Shown: positions 27,940 to 37,266 of the stretch, piece after piece
Layout: each line of letters starts with the position of its first letter
Numbering within the stretch: position 1 is the stretch's first letter
Source: Lysinibacter sp. HNR
Lineage (GTDB): Bacteria; Actinomycetota; Actinomycetes; Actinomycetales; Microbacteriaceae
NCBI RefSeq assembly: GCF_029760935.1
Contig: NZ_CP121684.1
Location: forward strand, 1,612,001-1,676,000
Direction of reading: 5' to 3'
Length of the DNA stretch: 64,000 nt
Position numbers and translations under genes: made by a program
Notes under the pieces: generated by a model
Database searches by the model: none
What the model saw: the letters and a program-made list of their open reading frames with translations, nothing else
What the model was told of the DNA's origin: nothing

Positions 27940-28971
27940 CTATATTTCAGCGGTCAGAGCGTTCATACGCGACATGGAGCGCAGGTATTTTTTACGATAA
28001 CCCCCGCTGAGCATGCCCCCACCAAAGACCTGGTCAAGGGATACCCCCGTAGCAACAATAGGTATTTGGGCATCGTAAACACGATCGATAAAGGCCACTA
28101 AGCGTAACGCACCGGTCTGATCGTCAAGCTCCGTTACATCGGTGATTCCGATCACGTCAATACCATCGAGAAGGCGAACAAAACTCGATGGGTGAATCTT
28201 AGCGAGATGACTCATGAGGGAAGAAAAGGAATCGCTGGTCACATTTTTCCCTAATACCTGCTCTGCCTCAAGGATACCCTCGTACTCCGCCACATCGGTG
28301 GTTTTAGCGTGCCCCTCAAGATCACGCTGCCGATAGTCGGTTCCGTCAATCCGGATTGTTTCAAAGTTTGCGGCCAGGGCCTGAATCTCTCGGAGGAAGT
28401 CGGCCGCGGCAAAGCGCCCTTCTCCCAGCGCATTGGGCGGGGTATTTGAGGTTGCCGCCACTCTTGTAGCCCCGGCAGTGAGCTCACCCAGAAGGCGGGT
28501 CATGATCATGGTGTCGCCCGGATCATCAAGCTCAAACTCATCAATACAGATGAGGGATGCACCCCGCAGAGCCTCCACGGCGGCGGAGTACCCGAGCGCC
28601 CCCACAAGCGCCGTGTATTCGATGAAGGTACCAAAGTATTTGCGTCCCTGGGACTGATGCCACAGCGCAGCCAAAAGATGGGTTTTACCCACGCCAAAGC
28701 CGCCGTCAAGGTACACACCCGTGGCACCGCTTGTCGCCCGAGCCTTTTTACGATTAAAAAGCCTGCCGCTTTTTACCGGTGATTCATTAAAGTCGCGCAA
28801 CCTCCCCACCGTTTCTGCCTGCGAGGGATAGTGGGGGTCGGGACGGTAGCTCTCAAAAGTGGCACCCGCAAACTGCGGGGGCGGGGTGAGGTTCTGTACG
28901 ATCTCGGTACCCGAAACCGTGGGGAGACGATCAACCAGATGAATCATTGTGTATGTTTGCGTTGAGTCCAT
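27940..28971 (-). CDS. zapE: AFG1/ZapE-family cell-division ATPase
   Basis: 343 residues. Walker A is GGFGVGKTHLLAALWH and Walker B is SLICIDEFELDDPGDTMIM; sensor-like RVAATSNTPPNAL and the family YTALVGALGY segment follow. ZapE/AFG1 proteins are AAA-like ATPases; E. coli ZapE associates with the Z ring. The start codon ATG at 28971 has only a weak TAGG site; an ATG eight codons inside is an alternative. It is divergent from the sulfurtransferase gene and convergent with the 48-residue protein. Confidence 0.88.
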   Translation of the reverse strand: MDSTQTYTMIHLVDRLPTVSGTEIVQNLTPPPQFAGATFESYRPDPHYPSQAETVGRLRDFNESPVKSGRLFNRKKARATSGATGVYLDGGFGVGKTHLLAALWHQSQGRKYFGTFIEYTALVGALGYSAAVEALRGASLICIDEFELDDPGDTMIMTRLLGELTAGATRVAATSNTPPNALGEGRFAAADFLREIQALAANFETIRIDGTDYRQRDLEGHAKTTDVAEYEGILEAEQVLGKNVTSDSFSSLMSHLAKIHPSSFVRLLDGIDVIGITDVTELDDQTGALRLVAFIDRVYDAQIPIVATGVSLDQVFGGGMLSGGYRKKYLRSMSRMNALTAEI

Positions 28972-29124
28972 TAACCTAGAGGTTCAATCTTCTGTGATGG
29001 GAAAGGTATCATAAAAATTTATGGCCTGGGTAAAATCACAGGTCTATCACGTAGATTCGTTCCAGGGCCACAGAAGTAGCCTAGTGGGGATCACCGATTA
29101 AAACTGGAGGGAGATAAGTCAGAA

Positions 29125-30021
29125 ATGTCCATTGAAATAGATACAGCCGCGGCACACGCTGGCTATGCACGACCTGAACGCCTGGTCAGCACCGAATGGC
29201 TAGAGAAAAACCTGGGCCGTGAGGGTCTTGTTGTTGTGGAATCGGACGAGGACGTACTCCTCTACGAAACTGGGCACATCCCCGGGGCAGTCAAAATTGA
29301 CTGGCACACGGATCTGAATGATCCCATCATGCGCGATTTTGTGAACGGCGAAGAATTTTCTCGAATAATGAGCGAGAAGGGAATCAGCCGCGATAGCACC
29401 GTGGTGATCTACGGCGACAAAAGTAATTGGTGGGCTGCTTATGCCCTGTGGATATTCTCCCTCTTTGGCCATAAGGATGTCCGGCTCCTCAACGGCGGCC
29501 GCGATAAGTGGATTGTCGAGGGACGCCCCCTCACAACAGAAGTTTCCCCGAGGCCCGTCTCGGACTATCCCGTTATTCAACGTAACGACTCCCTGTTGCG
29601 CGCCTATAAAGACGACGTTCTCAAAAACTTAGGGAAGCCCCTCATCGACGTTCGTGGACCAGACGAGTACACAGGCAAACGCACGACCATGCCAGACTAC
29701 CCGGAAGAGGGAGCACTCCGCGCGGGTCACATTCCCACCGCTGCGAGCATTCCCTGGGCAAAGGCCGCTGCCGAAGATGGAACGTTCCGCAGCCCGGAAG
29801 AGCTTAACCAGCTCTATCGCACGGGTGCAGGCCTCAGCGACAATGACGAAATTATCGTTTATTGCCGCATCGGCGAGCGTTCGAGTCACACCTGGTTTGT
29901 CCTCACGCACCTCCTGGGCTTCGACAGGGTGCGCAATTACGACGGTTCGTGGACCGAGTGGGGCAGCTCCGTCGGAGTTCCAATCGTCCAGGGCGAGGCC
30001 CGTGGAACGGTGCCCGCCTAA
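29125..30021 (+). CDS. sseA: Thiosulfate sulfurtransferase (two-domain rhodanese, CysA2/SseA type)
   Basis: 298 residues with two rhodanese domains. The N-terminal domain has [14 protein letters not shown] in place of an active-site cysteine, so it is structural. The C-terminal domain carries Cys247 in [13 protein letters not shown], the loop of the actinobacterial CysA2/SseA group. It transfers sulfur from thiosulfate or persulfides. GGAGGGAG precedes the ATG. SufE lies 89 bases downstream beyond a strong hairpin, so the pair probably acts in sulfur trafficking. Confidence 0.93.
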   Translation: MSIEIDTAAAHAGYARPERLVSTEWLEKNLGREGLVVVESDEDVLLYETGHIPGAVKIDWHTDLNDPIMRDFVNGEEFSRIMSEKGISRDSTVVIYGDKSNWWAAYALWIFSLFGHKDVRLLNGGRDKWIVEGRPLTTEVSPRPVSDYPVIQRNDSLLRAYKDDVLKNLGKPLIDVRGPDEYTGKRTTMPDYPEEGALRAGHIPTAASIPWAKAAAEDGTFRSPEELNQLYRTGAGLSDNDEIIVYCRIGERSSHTWFVLTHLLGFDRVRNYDGSWTEWGSSVGVPIVQGEARGTVPA

Positions 30022-30035
30022 ATTCGTTCGCTTTT

Positions 30036-30074
30036 GATGGCCCCGCACTGGGAGATACCCGGTGCGGGGCCATC
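30036..30074 (+). terminator. Strong hairpin between sseA and sufE
   Basis: GATGGCCCCGCAC (30036-30048) and GTGCGGGGCCATC (30062-30074) form a perfect 13-bp stem with a 13-base loop. Only a short TTT follows, so it may reduce rather than abolish read-through or protect the sseA mRNA end. Confidence 0.6.
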
Positions 30075-30110
30075 ACTTTACCCCCGGTGCTAGCGGGTAC
30101 TATTGATCAG

Positions 30111-30551
30111 GTGACTGAAAACTCTTTACCTCGTGCTCTCCAGGAGATTCGAGAAGACTTCCTTGCGCTCGAGCAGCGAGACAGGCTTCAGCTCCTACTC
30201 GAATTCTCTCAAGAACTTCCCGAGCTTCCCGAGCGGTACGCGGAACATCCCGACCTTCTTGAGCGTGTAGAAGAGTGCCAGGCACCCGTCTTTATTTTTC
30301 CCGAGGTTGATCATCAGGGGCTATTTCATCTACACGCCACCGCACCCCGCGAGGCGCCTACAACCAGGGGTTTCGCCTCTATTCTTGCGCAAGGACTGGA
30401 CGGCCTCACGGTAGAAGAGCTCCTCTCGGTCCCGGATGATTTTCCCTATATGCTCGGTCTCACGGAAGCCGTCTCCCCCTTACGCCTCAGGGGGATGCTG
30501 GGCATTCTGGGCCGCATTAAACGCGGCGTAAAAAGACAAACCGGCCAATAG
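30111..30551 (+). CDS. sufE: SufE family protein
   Basis: About 146 residues from GTG. The core LQLLLEFSQELPELPERY is followed by ERVEECQAPVFIF with the sulfur-accepting Cys56, and APREAPTTRGFASILAQGL. SufE accepts sulfur from a cysteine desulfurase; in actinobacteria it is commonly encoded after a two-domain sulfurtransferase as here. The frame is open further upstream, through sseA, but the GTG at 30111 gives the normal family N-terminus (TENSLPRALQEIREDFLAL). Another GTG at 30087 is possible. The gene is convergent with a hydrolase 73 bases away. Confidence 0.87.
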   Translation: MTENSLPRALQEIREDFLALEQRDRLQLLLEFSQELPELPERYAEHPDLLERVEECQAPVFIFPEVDHQGLFHLHATAPREAPTTRGFASILAQGLDGLTVEELLSVPDDFPYMLGLTEAVSPLRLRGMLGILGRIKRGVKRQTGQ

Positions 30552-30624
30552 TCCGAGGGGTTGACCAATTACTTACCTTACACATCGCGGGGTTCTTGCT
30601 GCCAGCTATACACAAGGGCGACAC

Positions 30625-31782
30625 CTATTTTAATGCGGTAAGCCACTCACGAATAGTCTGAGTCCAGAGTGCACGATCGTAGTTCCAGAGCTTCGCGTGT
30701 CGCGCGACTACGAAGGGCACAAAGGTTACCAGATCTGGACGAGCCTCCGCCAGCTGTCGCGAGGGTCCCGACACAACGTACCCGTCGTCATCGCTGTGCA
30801 GCAGCAGGATGGGGACCGTGAGTAAATCGGCTCGTCTGACCAGGTTAAGCGAGTCGAGATCAATCGGTGCACGGTGCTTCAGACGATACCACCCGGTGCG
30901 CAATAACCCCAGAACCCAGTTTTGGATCGGTCTGGGGAGGTGAAGTTCACGACCCAAACTTCTGAGAGTCTCGCTCCAGTCCACCACTGGAGAGTCAAGC
31001 ACCACTCCCCTAATAAGGTGTCGATTTTTTGCACGCAGCAGTGTCTGAAGCACAACCGCCCCGCCCATTGACCACCCAAACAAAACAATACCTTTTGCTC
31101 CGTTTTTCACCGCAAAATCTATGGCGCTCTCAACATCACGCCACTCCGTTTGTCCCAGGGAAGAGTGCCCATCACCACTCGGTGGAGCTTCGCCATCGTT
31201 GCGGTAGGAGATCAGCAGGTTGCTATATCCGCTCTCGTAGAACGGGGGAACCCCGCGGATAGTTTCCCCTCGCTGTACGCCGCGACCGTGAACGTGTATA
31301 GCCCACCGTCCGCGATCCTTCGCATGGGGAACCCACCAGGCGGGAGCATCCCCCACCTCAGTATTAATCTGCACCTCCCTCACCTCATAACCGAGTTCCG
31401 CCGGGGTGAGATAATACCAGCCGCTGATGCGAGCGTGCGTTCCAGGACGGGGTGACCCCCGATCAACCGTGAGGAGATGCCGGGTCACCGTATGGCCATC
31501 AGTGTGGAGTACTTTACCAACACGGCTGATATCCACACCACCTTTGCCCGAAACGAGAGTGTATTGCCCGGGAAGCACGGAGTCTGCAGTAACGCTGAGC
31601 GTCACCGTCTCTGCTAGCAGGTCTGAAGCGACAATACGAATGTCGTTCTCTTTTTTCCTCGGGGGCACAACCACTGCCCTGGCAAAACCGAGTGCAATCG
31701 CCCCAAAAGCACCTCCCACCAGGGCTACAGTTCCCGCTACAACGGCTGTACTCCAGATCCAGGTCGCTTTTATTCTGCGCAT
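30625..31782 (-). CDS. Membrane-anchored alpha/beta hydrolase
   Basis: 385 residues. The N-terminus RRIKATWIWSTAVVAGTVAL starts one transmembrane helix (to about residue 38), followed by an extracytoplasmic domain. The hydrolase fold is shown by WAIHVHGRG, the nucleophile elbow LFGWSMGGAVV, and a late VPILLLHSDDDGYVVSGPS acid region. The histidine is probably in VVARHAKLWNY. Substrate unknown; similar exported hydrolases in relatives are annotated only to family level. Transcribed divergently from DUF3000. A signal anchor rather than a cleaved signal peptide is favoured because no clear cleavage site is seen. Confidence 0.85.
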   Translation of the reverse strand: MRRIKATWIWSTAVVAGTVALVGGAFGAIALGFARAVVVPPRKKENDIRIVASDLLAETVTLSVTADSVLPGQYTLVSGKGGVDISRVGKVLHTDGHTVTRHLLTVDRGSPRPGTHARISGWYYLTPAELGYEVREVQINTEVGDAPAWWVPHAKDRGRWAIHVHGRGVQRGETIRGVPPFYESGYSNLLISYRNDGEAPPSGDGHSSLGQTEWRDVESAIDFAVKNGAKGIVLFGWSMGGAVVLQTLLRAKNRHLIRGVVLDSPVVDWSETLRSLGRELHLPRPIQNWVLGLLRTGWYRLKHRAPIDLDSLNLVRRADLLTVPILLLHSDDDGYVVSGPSRQLAEARPDLVTFVPFVVARHAKLWNYDRALWTQTIREWLTALK

Positions 31783-31878
31783 AATTTGATGCTACTCCCC
31801 GCAACATCGGCGTGGCTCACAGAACGCGCGCTATAAAGAATCTACTCTTCAACTGTGAACAATCAGAGGGAACACGAG

Positions 31879-32448
31879 ATGCCGCCTGAATTCGTTCACG
31901 CAATCAACTCCATTCGTAGCGCAGCATATCGCCCAGAACTACTGGTGCGCTCAATAGAGCCGCCGGCACGGCTTGCTCCGCACTCCGTATCGCTAGCCGC
32001 CGACATTACTCCCCAACAGCACGGAGTAGACTCCCCGCACGGAACCGGTCGCTTTATACTACTCTATGACCCTGAAGAGCCCGAGGAATGGGGTGGGGCT
32101 TTTCGAGCTATCTGTTTTGCTCAGGCACCCCTTGAGACAGAGATTGGACTCGACCCTTTCTTGGCAGAGGTTACCTGGTCGTGGCTAATCGATGGACTTA
32201 ATGCGCGCAGCGCACGGTACACGGCGGCTTCAGGAACATCCACTAAAATTTTATCGACGGGATTTGGAGAACTCGCTTCACAGGGTGATGGAACCCAGAT
32301 TGAACTCAGAGCGTCCTGGTCCCCCCTTGACCACAATATTGGCCCTCATGTTGAGGGCTGGGGAGAGCTCTTGTGTATGCTTGCCGGTTTACCCCCCACT
32401 TCCGAAGGGGTGGCCTCTCTACAGGCTAGAAGGATGACGCGTGAGTGA
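31879..32448 (+). CDS. DUF3000 family protein
   Basis: About 189 residues from an ATG with GAGGGA seven bases upstream; a GTG eight codons earlier lacks a ribosome-binding site. Family hallmarks seen are PPEFVHAINSIRSA, EIPPP-like SIEPPARLAPHSVSLAAD, GRFILLYDPEEPEEWGGAFR and the C-terminal GPHVEGWGELLCMLAGLPP. DUF3000 genes precede an RNase D/HRDC gene in most actinobacteria, as here. No function is known. The stop overlaps the next gene's GTG by eight bases. Confidence 0.9.
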   Translation: MPPEFVHAINSIRSAAYRPELLVRSIEPPARLAPHSVSLAADITPQQHGVDSPHGTGRFILLYDPEEPEEWGGAFRAICFAQAPLETEIGLDPFLAEVTWSWLIDGLNARSARYTAASGTSTKILSTGFGELASQGDGTQIELRASWSPLDHNIGPHVEGWGELLCMLAGLPPTSEGVASLQARRMTRE

Positions 32449-33649
32449 TTGGCAGCTAGTCACTGATCAGGATGCTTTTCATTCGGCAATTGACCTGCTC
32501 GCCTCGGGAACGGGCGCGCTCGGTGTTGATGCGGAAAGAGCCTCCGGATATAGATATGCGCAGAGGGCATATCTTATCCAGTTTTACCGAGAGGGTGCAG
32601 GAACTTTTCTCTTTGACCCGGTGGCCATTGAATCTTTTGCCCCCCTACAAGACAGGCTTAGCCAGATTGAATGGGTATTCCACGCCGCAAGCCAGGACCT
32701 TCCCAGCCTACGCGAGGTGGGACTCGATCCCGTCACCATATTTGATACCGAGCTTGCGGCGCGCCTGCTGGGGATGCCCCGCGTCGGACTGGGCGCTGTT
32801 GTTGAGGAGCTACTCGGTATTCACCTGGCAAAAGAACACTCTGCTGTGGACTGGTCCACCCGGCCACTTCCCGTCTCCTGGCTCGATTATGCTGCAGCTG
32901 ATGTAGAGCTACTTCCGACCCTGCGCGAAATTCTTTCGCAGCACCTTGCGCAATCGGAAAAAACGGAGTTTGCCCACGAAGAATTTATTGATGTTCTTCA
33001 CCGACAACCCAAGCCTCCTCCCGAAGACCCCTGGCGTAAAATGTCAGGAATCCACAAAATCACGGGCTTACGCAACCTCGCTGTTGCCCGGGAACTCTGG
33101 CTTTCCCGAGACGAGCTTGCCCGCACCTCCGATATCTCTCCCGGTCGCTTAATACCCGATGCTGCCATTGTGAGTGCCGCCCTTGAAATGCCACGCTCAA
33201 AAAAAGAACTCGCTGCGATCAAAACCTTTAACGGGCGCGCCAGCAAGCGCGAAATCGACCGCTGGTGGGAAGCTGTTTTGGCCGGGCGAAAAGCTGAACA
33301 GCTTCCCCTCGCCCGCCCAAAAAATACACACACAATTCCCCCGCACCGCACGTGGAAAAGCCGTTATCCTGAAGCTTATAATCGCCTCAGCCTGGTGCGT
33401 GAAGCCCTTATTGAGCTGGGGGCCCAGGTCAACATTCCTCTTGAAAATCTTGTAACCCCCGAGGTCTTACGCAGAATCTGCTGGAGCCCTCCGCAGGAAC
33501 TCACTACGAAGTCTGTCTCTCTTGCCCTCGGGGAGGCGGGGGCTAGACCCTGGCAGATCAATCTGGCGGGCGAAACCATTGCCTCGACGCTTGTAGATAT
33601 ACACCAAAATATTCACGAGTCGTCCGAAGAGGATTCGTTGAAAAACTAA
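32441..33649 (+). CDS. rnd: RNase D-like 3'-5' exonuclease with HRDC domain
   Basis: 402 residues. The DEDDy exonuclease acidic residues are visible: VDAE in LGVDAERASGYRYAQRA, Asp in HAASQDLPSLREV, and Tyr/Asp in LDYAAADVELLPTL. An HRDC domain follows at about 215-295 (LRNLAVARELWLSRDELART). It likely trims structured RNA 3' ends. The GTG has AGAAGGA six bases upstream and overlaps DUF3000. In many actinobacteria the next genes are fadA, fadB and dxs, which is nearly the order here. Confidence 0.93.
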   Translation: MSDWQLVTDQDAFHSAIDLLASGTGALGVDAERASGYRYAQRAYLIQFYREGAGTFLFDPVAIESFAPLQDRLSQIEWVFHAASQDLPSLREVGLDPVTIFDTELAARLLGMPRVGLGAVVEELLGIHLAKEHSAVDWSTRPLPVSWLDYAAADVELLPTLREILSQHLAQSEKTEFAHEEFIDVLHRQPKPPPEDPWRKMSGIHKITGLRNLAVARELWLSRDELARTSDISPGRLIPDAAIVSAALEMPRSKKELAAIKTFNGRASKREIDRWWEAVLAGRKAEQLPLARPKNTHTIPPHRTWKSRYPEAYNRLSLVREALIELGAQVNIPLENLVTPEVLRRICWSPPQELTTKSVSLALGEAGARPWQINLAGETIASTLVDIHQNIHESSEEDSLKN

Positions 33650-33713
33650 CACTACCTGCGCAGATAACCTGGGCCTTTATAGAATGTAAACAGCATCAAG
33701 ATATGGAGGCACA

Positions 33714-34928
33714 GTGGCCGCGATAAACGAGGTTGTATTTGTTGACGGTGTAAGAACACCGTTTGGTCGAGCGGGAGAGAAAGGCATGTATTGGAATACC
33801 CGCGCCGACGATCTGGTTGTCAAGGCCCTAGTGGGTCTTTTGGAACGAAATCCACAAATACCTCGAGATAAAATCGACGATGTAGCAATCGCAGCCACCA
33901 CCCAACAGGGTGATCAGGGCCTTACCCTGGGCCGCACGGCTGCGCTTCTTGCGGGACTCCCCAAAACAGTGCCGGGATTTGCCATAGACCGCATGTGTGC
34001 CGGGGCAATGACCGCAACCTCCATGATGGGGGCATGTATTGGTTTTGGCCAGTATGACATCGCAATTGCCGGTGGTGTTGAGCACATGGGGCGGCACCCG
34101 ATGGGCTTTAACGCCGACCCCAACCCACGGTTTCTTGCGGAACGCATGGTAAGCGAAGACGCACTTAACATGGGAATGACCGCAGAGAACATCCACGACC
34201 GTTTTCCGCACCTGACAAAAGAACGTGCTGACCGCTATGCCCTTCGCAGCCAGCAGAAGGTCGCGGCCGCTTACGAAGCGGGAAAGATCCAACCCGATCT
34301 CATTCCGGTTGCCCTGCGCACCACTTCTGGGTGGGGTTTGGCAACGCGTGATGAAGCTCCCCGACCAGACACCACAATGGAGGGTTTGGCCGCCCTCAAA
34401 ACACCCTTTCGCCCGCACGGTCGAGTAACCGCGGGAAATGCCTCCGGTCTCAATGACGGGGCCACGGCGTGTGTTCTTGCGAGCAGAGATGCGGTCAAAG
34501 AGTTTGGACTCCAAGCCAAAATGAAACTGGTGAGTTTTGCCTATGCTGGTGTAGAGCCAGAGATCATGGGGATTGGCCCCGTCCCCTCCACCGAAAAAGC
34601 GCTACGCAAAGCGGGGCTCACAATCAAGGATATTGGTCTTTTTGAACTCAACGAGGCCTTTGCGGTGCAGGTGCTCTCTTTCCTCGATTACTTTGGGATT
34701 GATGATGATGACCCGCGAGTTAACCTCTACGGCGGAGCTATCGCGCTCGGACATCCCCTAGCGTCATCGGGAGTGCGTCTCATGAATCAGCTCGCCCACC
34801 AATTCGCCGAGCATCCCGAGGTTCGATACGGCGTCACCGCGATGTGTGTTGGTCTGGGTCAAGGCGGAACCATGATCTGGGAAAACCCACACTATACCGG
34901 CCGCGCAAAAACAGCACAGAAGAAGTAA
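33714..34928 (+). CDS. fadA: Acetyl-CoA C-acyltransferase (thiolase)
   Basis: 404 residues. The acylated Cys95 lies in IDRMCAGAMTAT, the catalytic His in GGAIALGHPLASSG and the second Cys in MCVGLGQGG. It cleaves 3-ketoacyl-CoA in beta-oxidation. GTG start, GGAGG four bases upstream. A TATAGAAT sequence about 40 bases upstream could be a -10 element. It ends five bases before the ATG of fadB, so the two form an operon equivalent to the FadA/FadB trifunctional complex. Confidence 0.93.
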   Translation: MAAINEVVFVDGVRTPFGRAGEKGMYWNTRADDLVVKALVGLLERNPQIPRDKIDDVAIAATTQQGDQGLTLGRTAALLAGLPKTVPGFAIDRMCAGAMTATSMMGACIGFGQYDIAIAGGVEHMGRHPMGFNADPNPRFLAERMVSEDALNMGMTAENIHDRFPHLTKERADRYALRSQQKVAAAYEAGKIQPDLIPVALRTTSGWGLATRDEAPRPDTTMEGLAALKTPFRPHGRVTAGNASGLNDGATACVLASRDAVKEFGLQAKMKLVSFAYAGVEPEIMGIGPVPSTEKALRKAGLTIKDIGLFELNEAFAVQVLSFLDYFGIDDDDPRVNLYGGAIALGHPLASSGVRLMNQLAHQFAEHPEVRYGVTAMCVGLGQGGTMIWENPHYTGRAKTAQKK

Positions 34929-34932
34929 ATTA

Positions 34933-37110
34933 ATGACTGACTACACAAAAATTGACTTTTCATCGCTCATCAATTCAAGCGCTGACGAGGTTGTAACACA
35001 CAGTTTTGTTCGCGATGTTCCGTTGCCGAGTGGAGGCTTGCTCGCCCTGGTTACTCTCGACAACGGTCGAGACCACACCCGACCAAACACACTCGGCCCC
35101 CGCACCCTGGACGAATTCGGACGCACCCTCGATGAACTCTCAGCACGCGCCACACGCGGTGAAATTCGCGGGGTAGCCGTTACCGGAAAGCCCTATATTC
35201 TTGCTGCGGGAGCCGACCTGAGCCGGGTATCCGAACTCGACAGCACAGAGACCGCCCTGCGTCTGGCACAGCTTGGACACTTTGTTTTAGGAAAACTTTC
35301 CCACCTGGGGGTTCCTTCATTTGTCTTTATCAACGGCTTAGCGCTTGGTGGCGGCACCGAAATTGCGCTCAACGCCGATTACCGCACGGTTGATAGCAGC
35401 ATTCCCGCGCTGGCTCTGCCCGAGGTCTTTCTCGGACTCATCCCCGGCTGGGGTGGAGCCACAATACTGCCCAACCTCATCGGAATCGAGAATGCGCTTA
35501 AAGTTGTTATCTCCAACGCGCTTAAAAACAACAGGATGCTCAAGGGGCAGGAGGTCTTCGATCTCGGTATCGCAGACGCCATCTTTGAACCGGTAAACTT
35601 TCTTGAGGACTCGATCCGCTGGGCTGACGGGGTTCTTTCGGGTTCGATTACGGTCAATCGCCCCAATGAACCAGGAAAGATAGAGCGTCTTACCAAGTGG
35701 GATCTCGCCATCAAAGTGGCTAAATCACAATTAGAGTCCCGCATCGGCACGGTTGCCAAAAGCCCGTACATGGCCCTCCAACTACTCAAAGCCGCAAAAG
35801 ATAATAACCGAGAGAGCGGATTCGAACGCGAAGATGAGGCGCTGGCCGAGTTGATCTCCGGAGACCAGTTCCAGGCCAGCATTTACGCATTCAACCTGGT
35901 CCAAAAGCGCGCAAAGAAGCCTGCCGGGGCTCCCGACCCATCGCTTGCGCGTCCCATAACCAAGGTTGGAGTCATCGGAGCGGGCCTCATGGCAAGCCAA
36001 TTTGCACTGCTCTTTGTGCGCCGACTCCGAGTTCCCGTGATCATCACGGATCTCGATCAGGCTCGTGTCGATAAAGGAATCTCCTATATCTATGACGAGA
36101 TTGACAAGCTCGCCGACAAAAAACGTATCTCGCCAGACGAAAAAAATCGGCTCAAGAGCCTGGTTAGCGGAACAACTTCTCGAGCCGACTTCGCAGATTG
36201 TGACTGGGTGATTGAGGCCGTCTTTGAAGAACTCGCGATTAAACAGGAAGTCTTTGCAGAGATCGAAAAACACGTTTCGTCCGAGGCGATTCTGGCCACC
36301 AACACCAGCTCGCTCTCGGTAGAGAAGATTGGTGCTGGACTCGCTCATCCCGAGAGGCTGGTTGGGTTCCACTTCTTCAATCCTGTAGCGGTGATGCCGC
36401 TCATCGAGGTGGTCAACGCACCCCAGACCAACGCGGAAGCACTCGCAACCGCAATGAGTGTTGCAAAGAAGCTCAAGAAAACCGCCGTCATTACACGTGA
36501 TACACCCGGATTTGTGGTGAACCGTGTTCTTGCCAAGCTGCTCGGTGAGGCAATGTATGCGGTTGATACCGGTACGCCCTTTGAAACCGTTAATCACGCG
36601 CTGGATCCCTTCGGCCTTCCCATGAGCGCGTTTGAGCTCCTTGAACTCGTAGGGCTCAAGGTTGGAGCGCACGTTCTTGACACGCACCACGCGGCTTTCC
36701 CCGACCGCTTTTACCGAAGTGATAACCTGCACAAACTTGCCGAGTACGGAAAGATCCTCGACCGAGACGGTAAAGGAAAAATCAAGGGCTTTGATAAAGG
36801 TGCCCTCAAAATCATCGCCAACGGAAGTCCTACCCCGTGGACGGGCGCAAAAGCTACCGCTGATGCGCAGGCTGTTACCGGGCAGCAAATCCTTGACCGG
36901 GTACAAGACGGGTTGGCTGATGAAATCCATCGCATGCTCGAAGACAACGTTGTGCACGGTGCCGAGGACATTGATCTGTGCATGATCATGGGAGCTGGTT
37001 GGCCCTTCCAAATGGGCGGGGTTACCCCCTATCTCGACCGAGTAGGCGCGAGCGAGCGCGTATTTGGGGCATCATTTCATGACCCACAGATTCGGGGTAT
37101 CCACCGATAG
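34933..37110 (+). CDS. fadB: Fatty-acid oxidation complex alpha subunit: enoyl-CoA hydratase / 3-hydroxyacyl-CoA dehydrogenase
   Basis: 725 residues with two domains. The crotonase part spans about 1-300: AAGADLSRV oxyanion loop, FINGLALGGGTEIALNADYR and LPEVFLGLIPGWGGATI. The dehydrogenase part starts near 335 with GVIGAGLMASQFALLFVRRL, an NAD-binding loop, then NTSSLSVEKIG, HFFNPVAVMPLIEVV and a C-terminal helical domain. It performs the two middle steps of beta-oxidation. No other fatty-acid degradation gene is nearby. It is part of the conserved rnd-fadA-fadB segment. Confidence 0.94.
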   Translation: MTDYTKIDFSSLINSSADEVVTHSFVRDVPLPSGGLLALVTLDNGRDHTRPNTLGPRTLDEFGRTLDELSARATRGEIRGVAVTGKPYILAAGADLSRVSELDSTETALRLAQLGHFVLGKLSHLGVPSFVFINGLALGGGTEIALNADYRTVDSSIPALALPEVFLGLIPGWGGATILPNLIGIENALKVVISNALKNNRMLKGQEVFDLGIADAIFEPVNFLEDSIRWADGVLSGSITVNRPNEPGKIERLTKWDLAIKVAKSQLESRIGTVAKSPYMALQLLKAAKDNNRESGFEREDEALAELISGDQFQASIYAFNLVQKRAKKPAGAPDPSLARPITKVGVIGAGLMASQFALLFVRRLRVPVIITDLDQARVDKGISYIYDEIDKLADKKRISPDEKNRLKSLVSGTTSRADFADCDWVIEAVFEELAIKQEVFAEIEKHVSSEAILATNTSSLSVEKIGAGLAHPERLVGFHFFNPVAVMPLIEVVNAPQTNAEALATAMSVAKKLKKTAVITRDTPGFVVNRVLAKLLGEAMYAVDTGTPFETVNHALDPFGLPMSAFELLELVGLKVGAHVLDTHHAAFPDRFYRSDNLHKLAEYGKILDRDGKGKIKGFDKGALKIIANGSPTPWTGAKATADAQAVTGQQILDRVQDGLADEIHRMLEDNVVHGAEDIDLCMIMGAGWPFQMGGVTPYLDRVGASERVFGASFHDPQIRGIHR

Positions 37111-37121
37111 TTTTCACGCTC

Positions 37122-37182
37122 GGACACGTTCTCGCTGGTTTTACTCCATCTCCAGTGCGGTCTCCCTTGCGAGAACGTGTTC
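37122..37182. repeat. Long-loop inverted repeat after fadB
   Basis: GGACACGTTCTCGC (37122-37135) and GCGAGAACGTGTTC (37169-37182) pair over 14 bases with one G-T, around a 33-base loop. It lies between the convergent fadB and GH15 genes. There is no T tract, so a factor-independent terminator is doubtful. Confidence 0.5.
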
Positions 37183-37266
37183 GTTAGACAGTCCCCCCGC
37201 CCCTATCTCTCATAGTTTCTTCCGGGCTTCTTTTGGGATCGGCTGCCAGATTTCTTTCCGCGTTGT

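Noticed and set aside
35782-37011. Open frame of about 409 codons opposite fadB
   Set aside because: Antisense shadow of a high-GC-codon gene; no recognisable motifs and no ribosome-binding site, while fadB is unambiguous.
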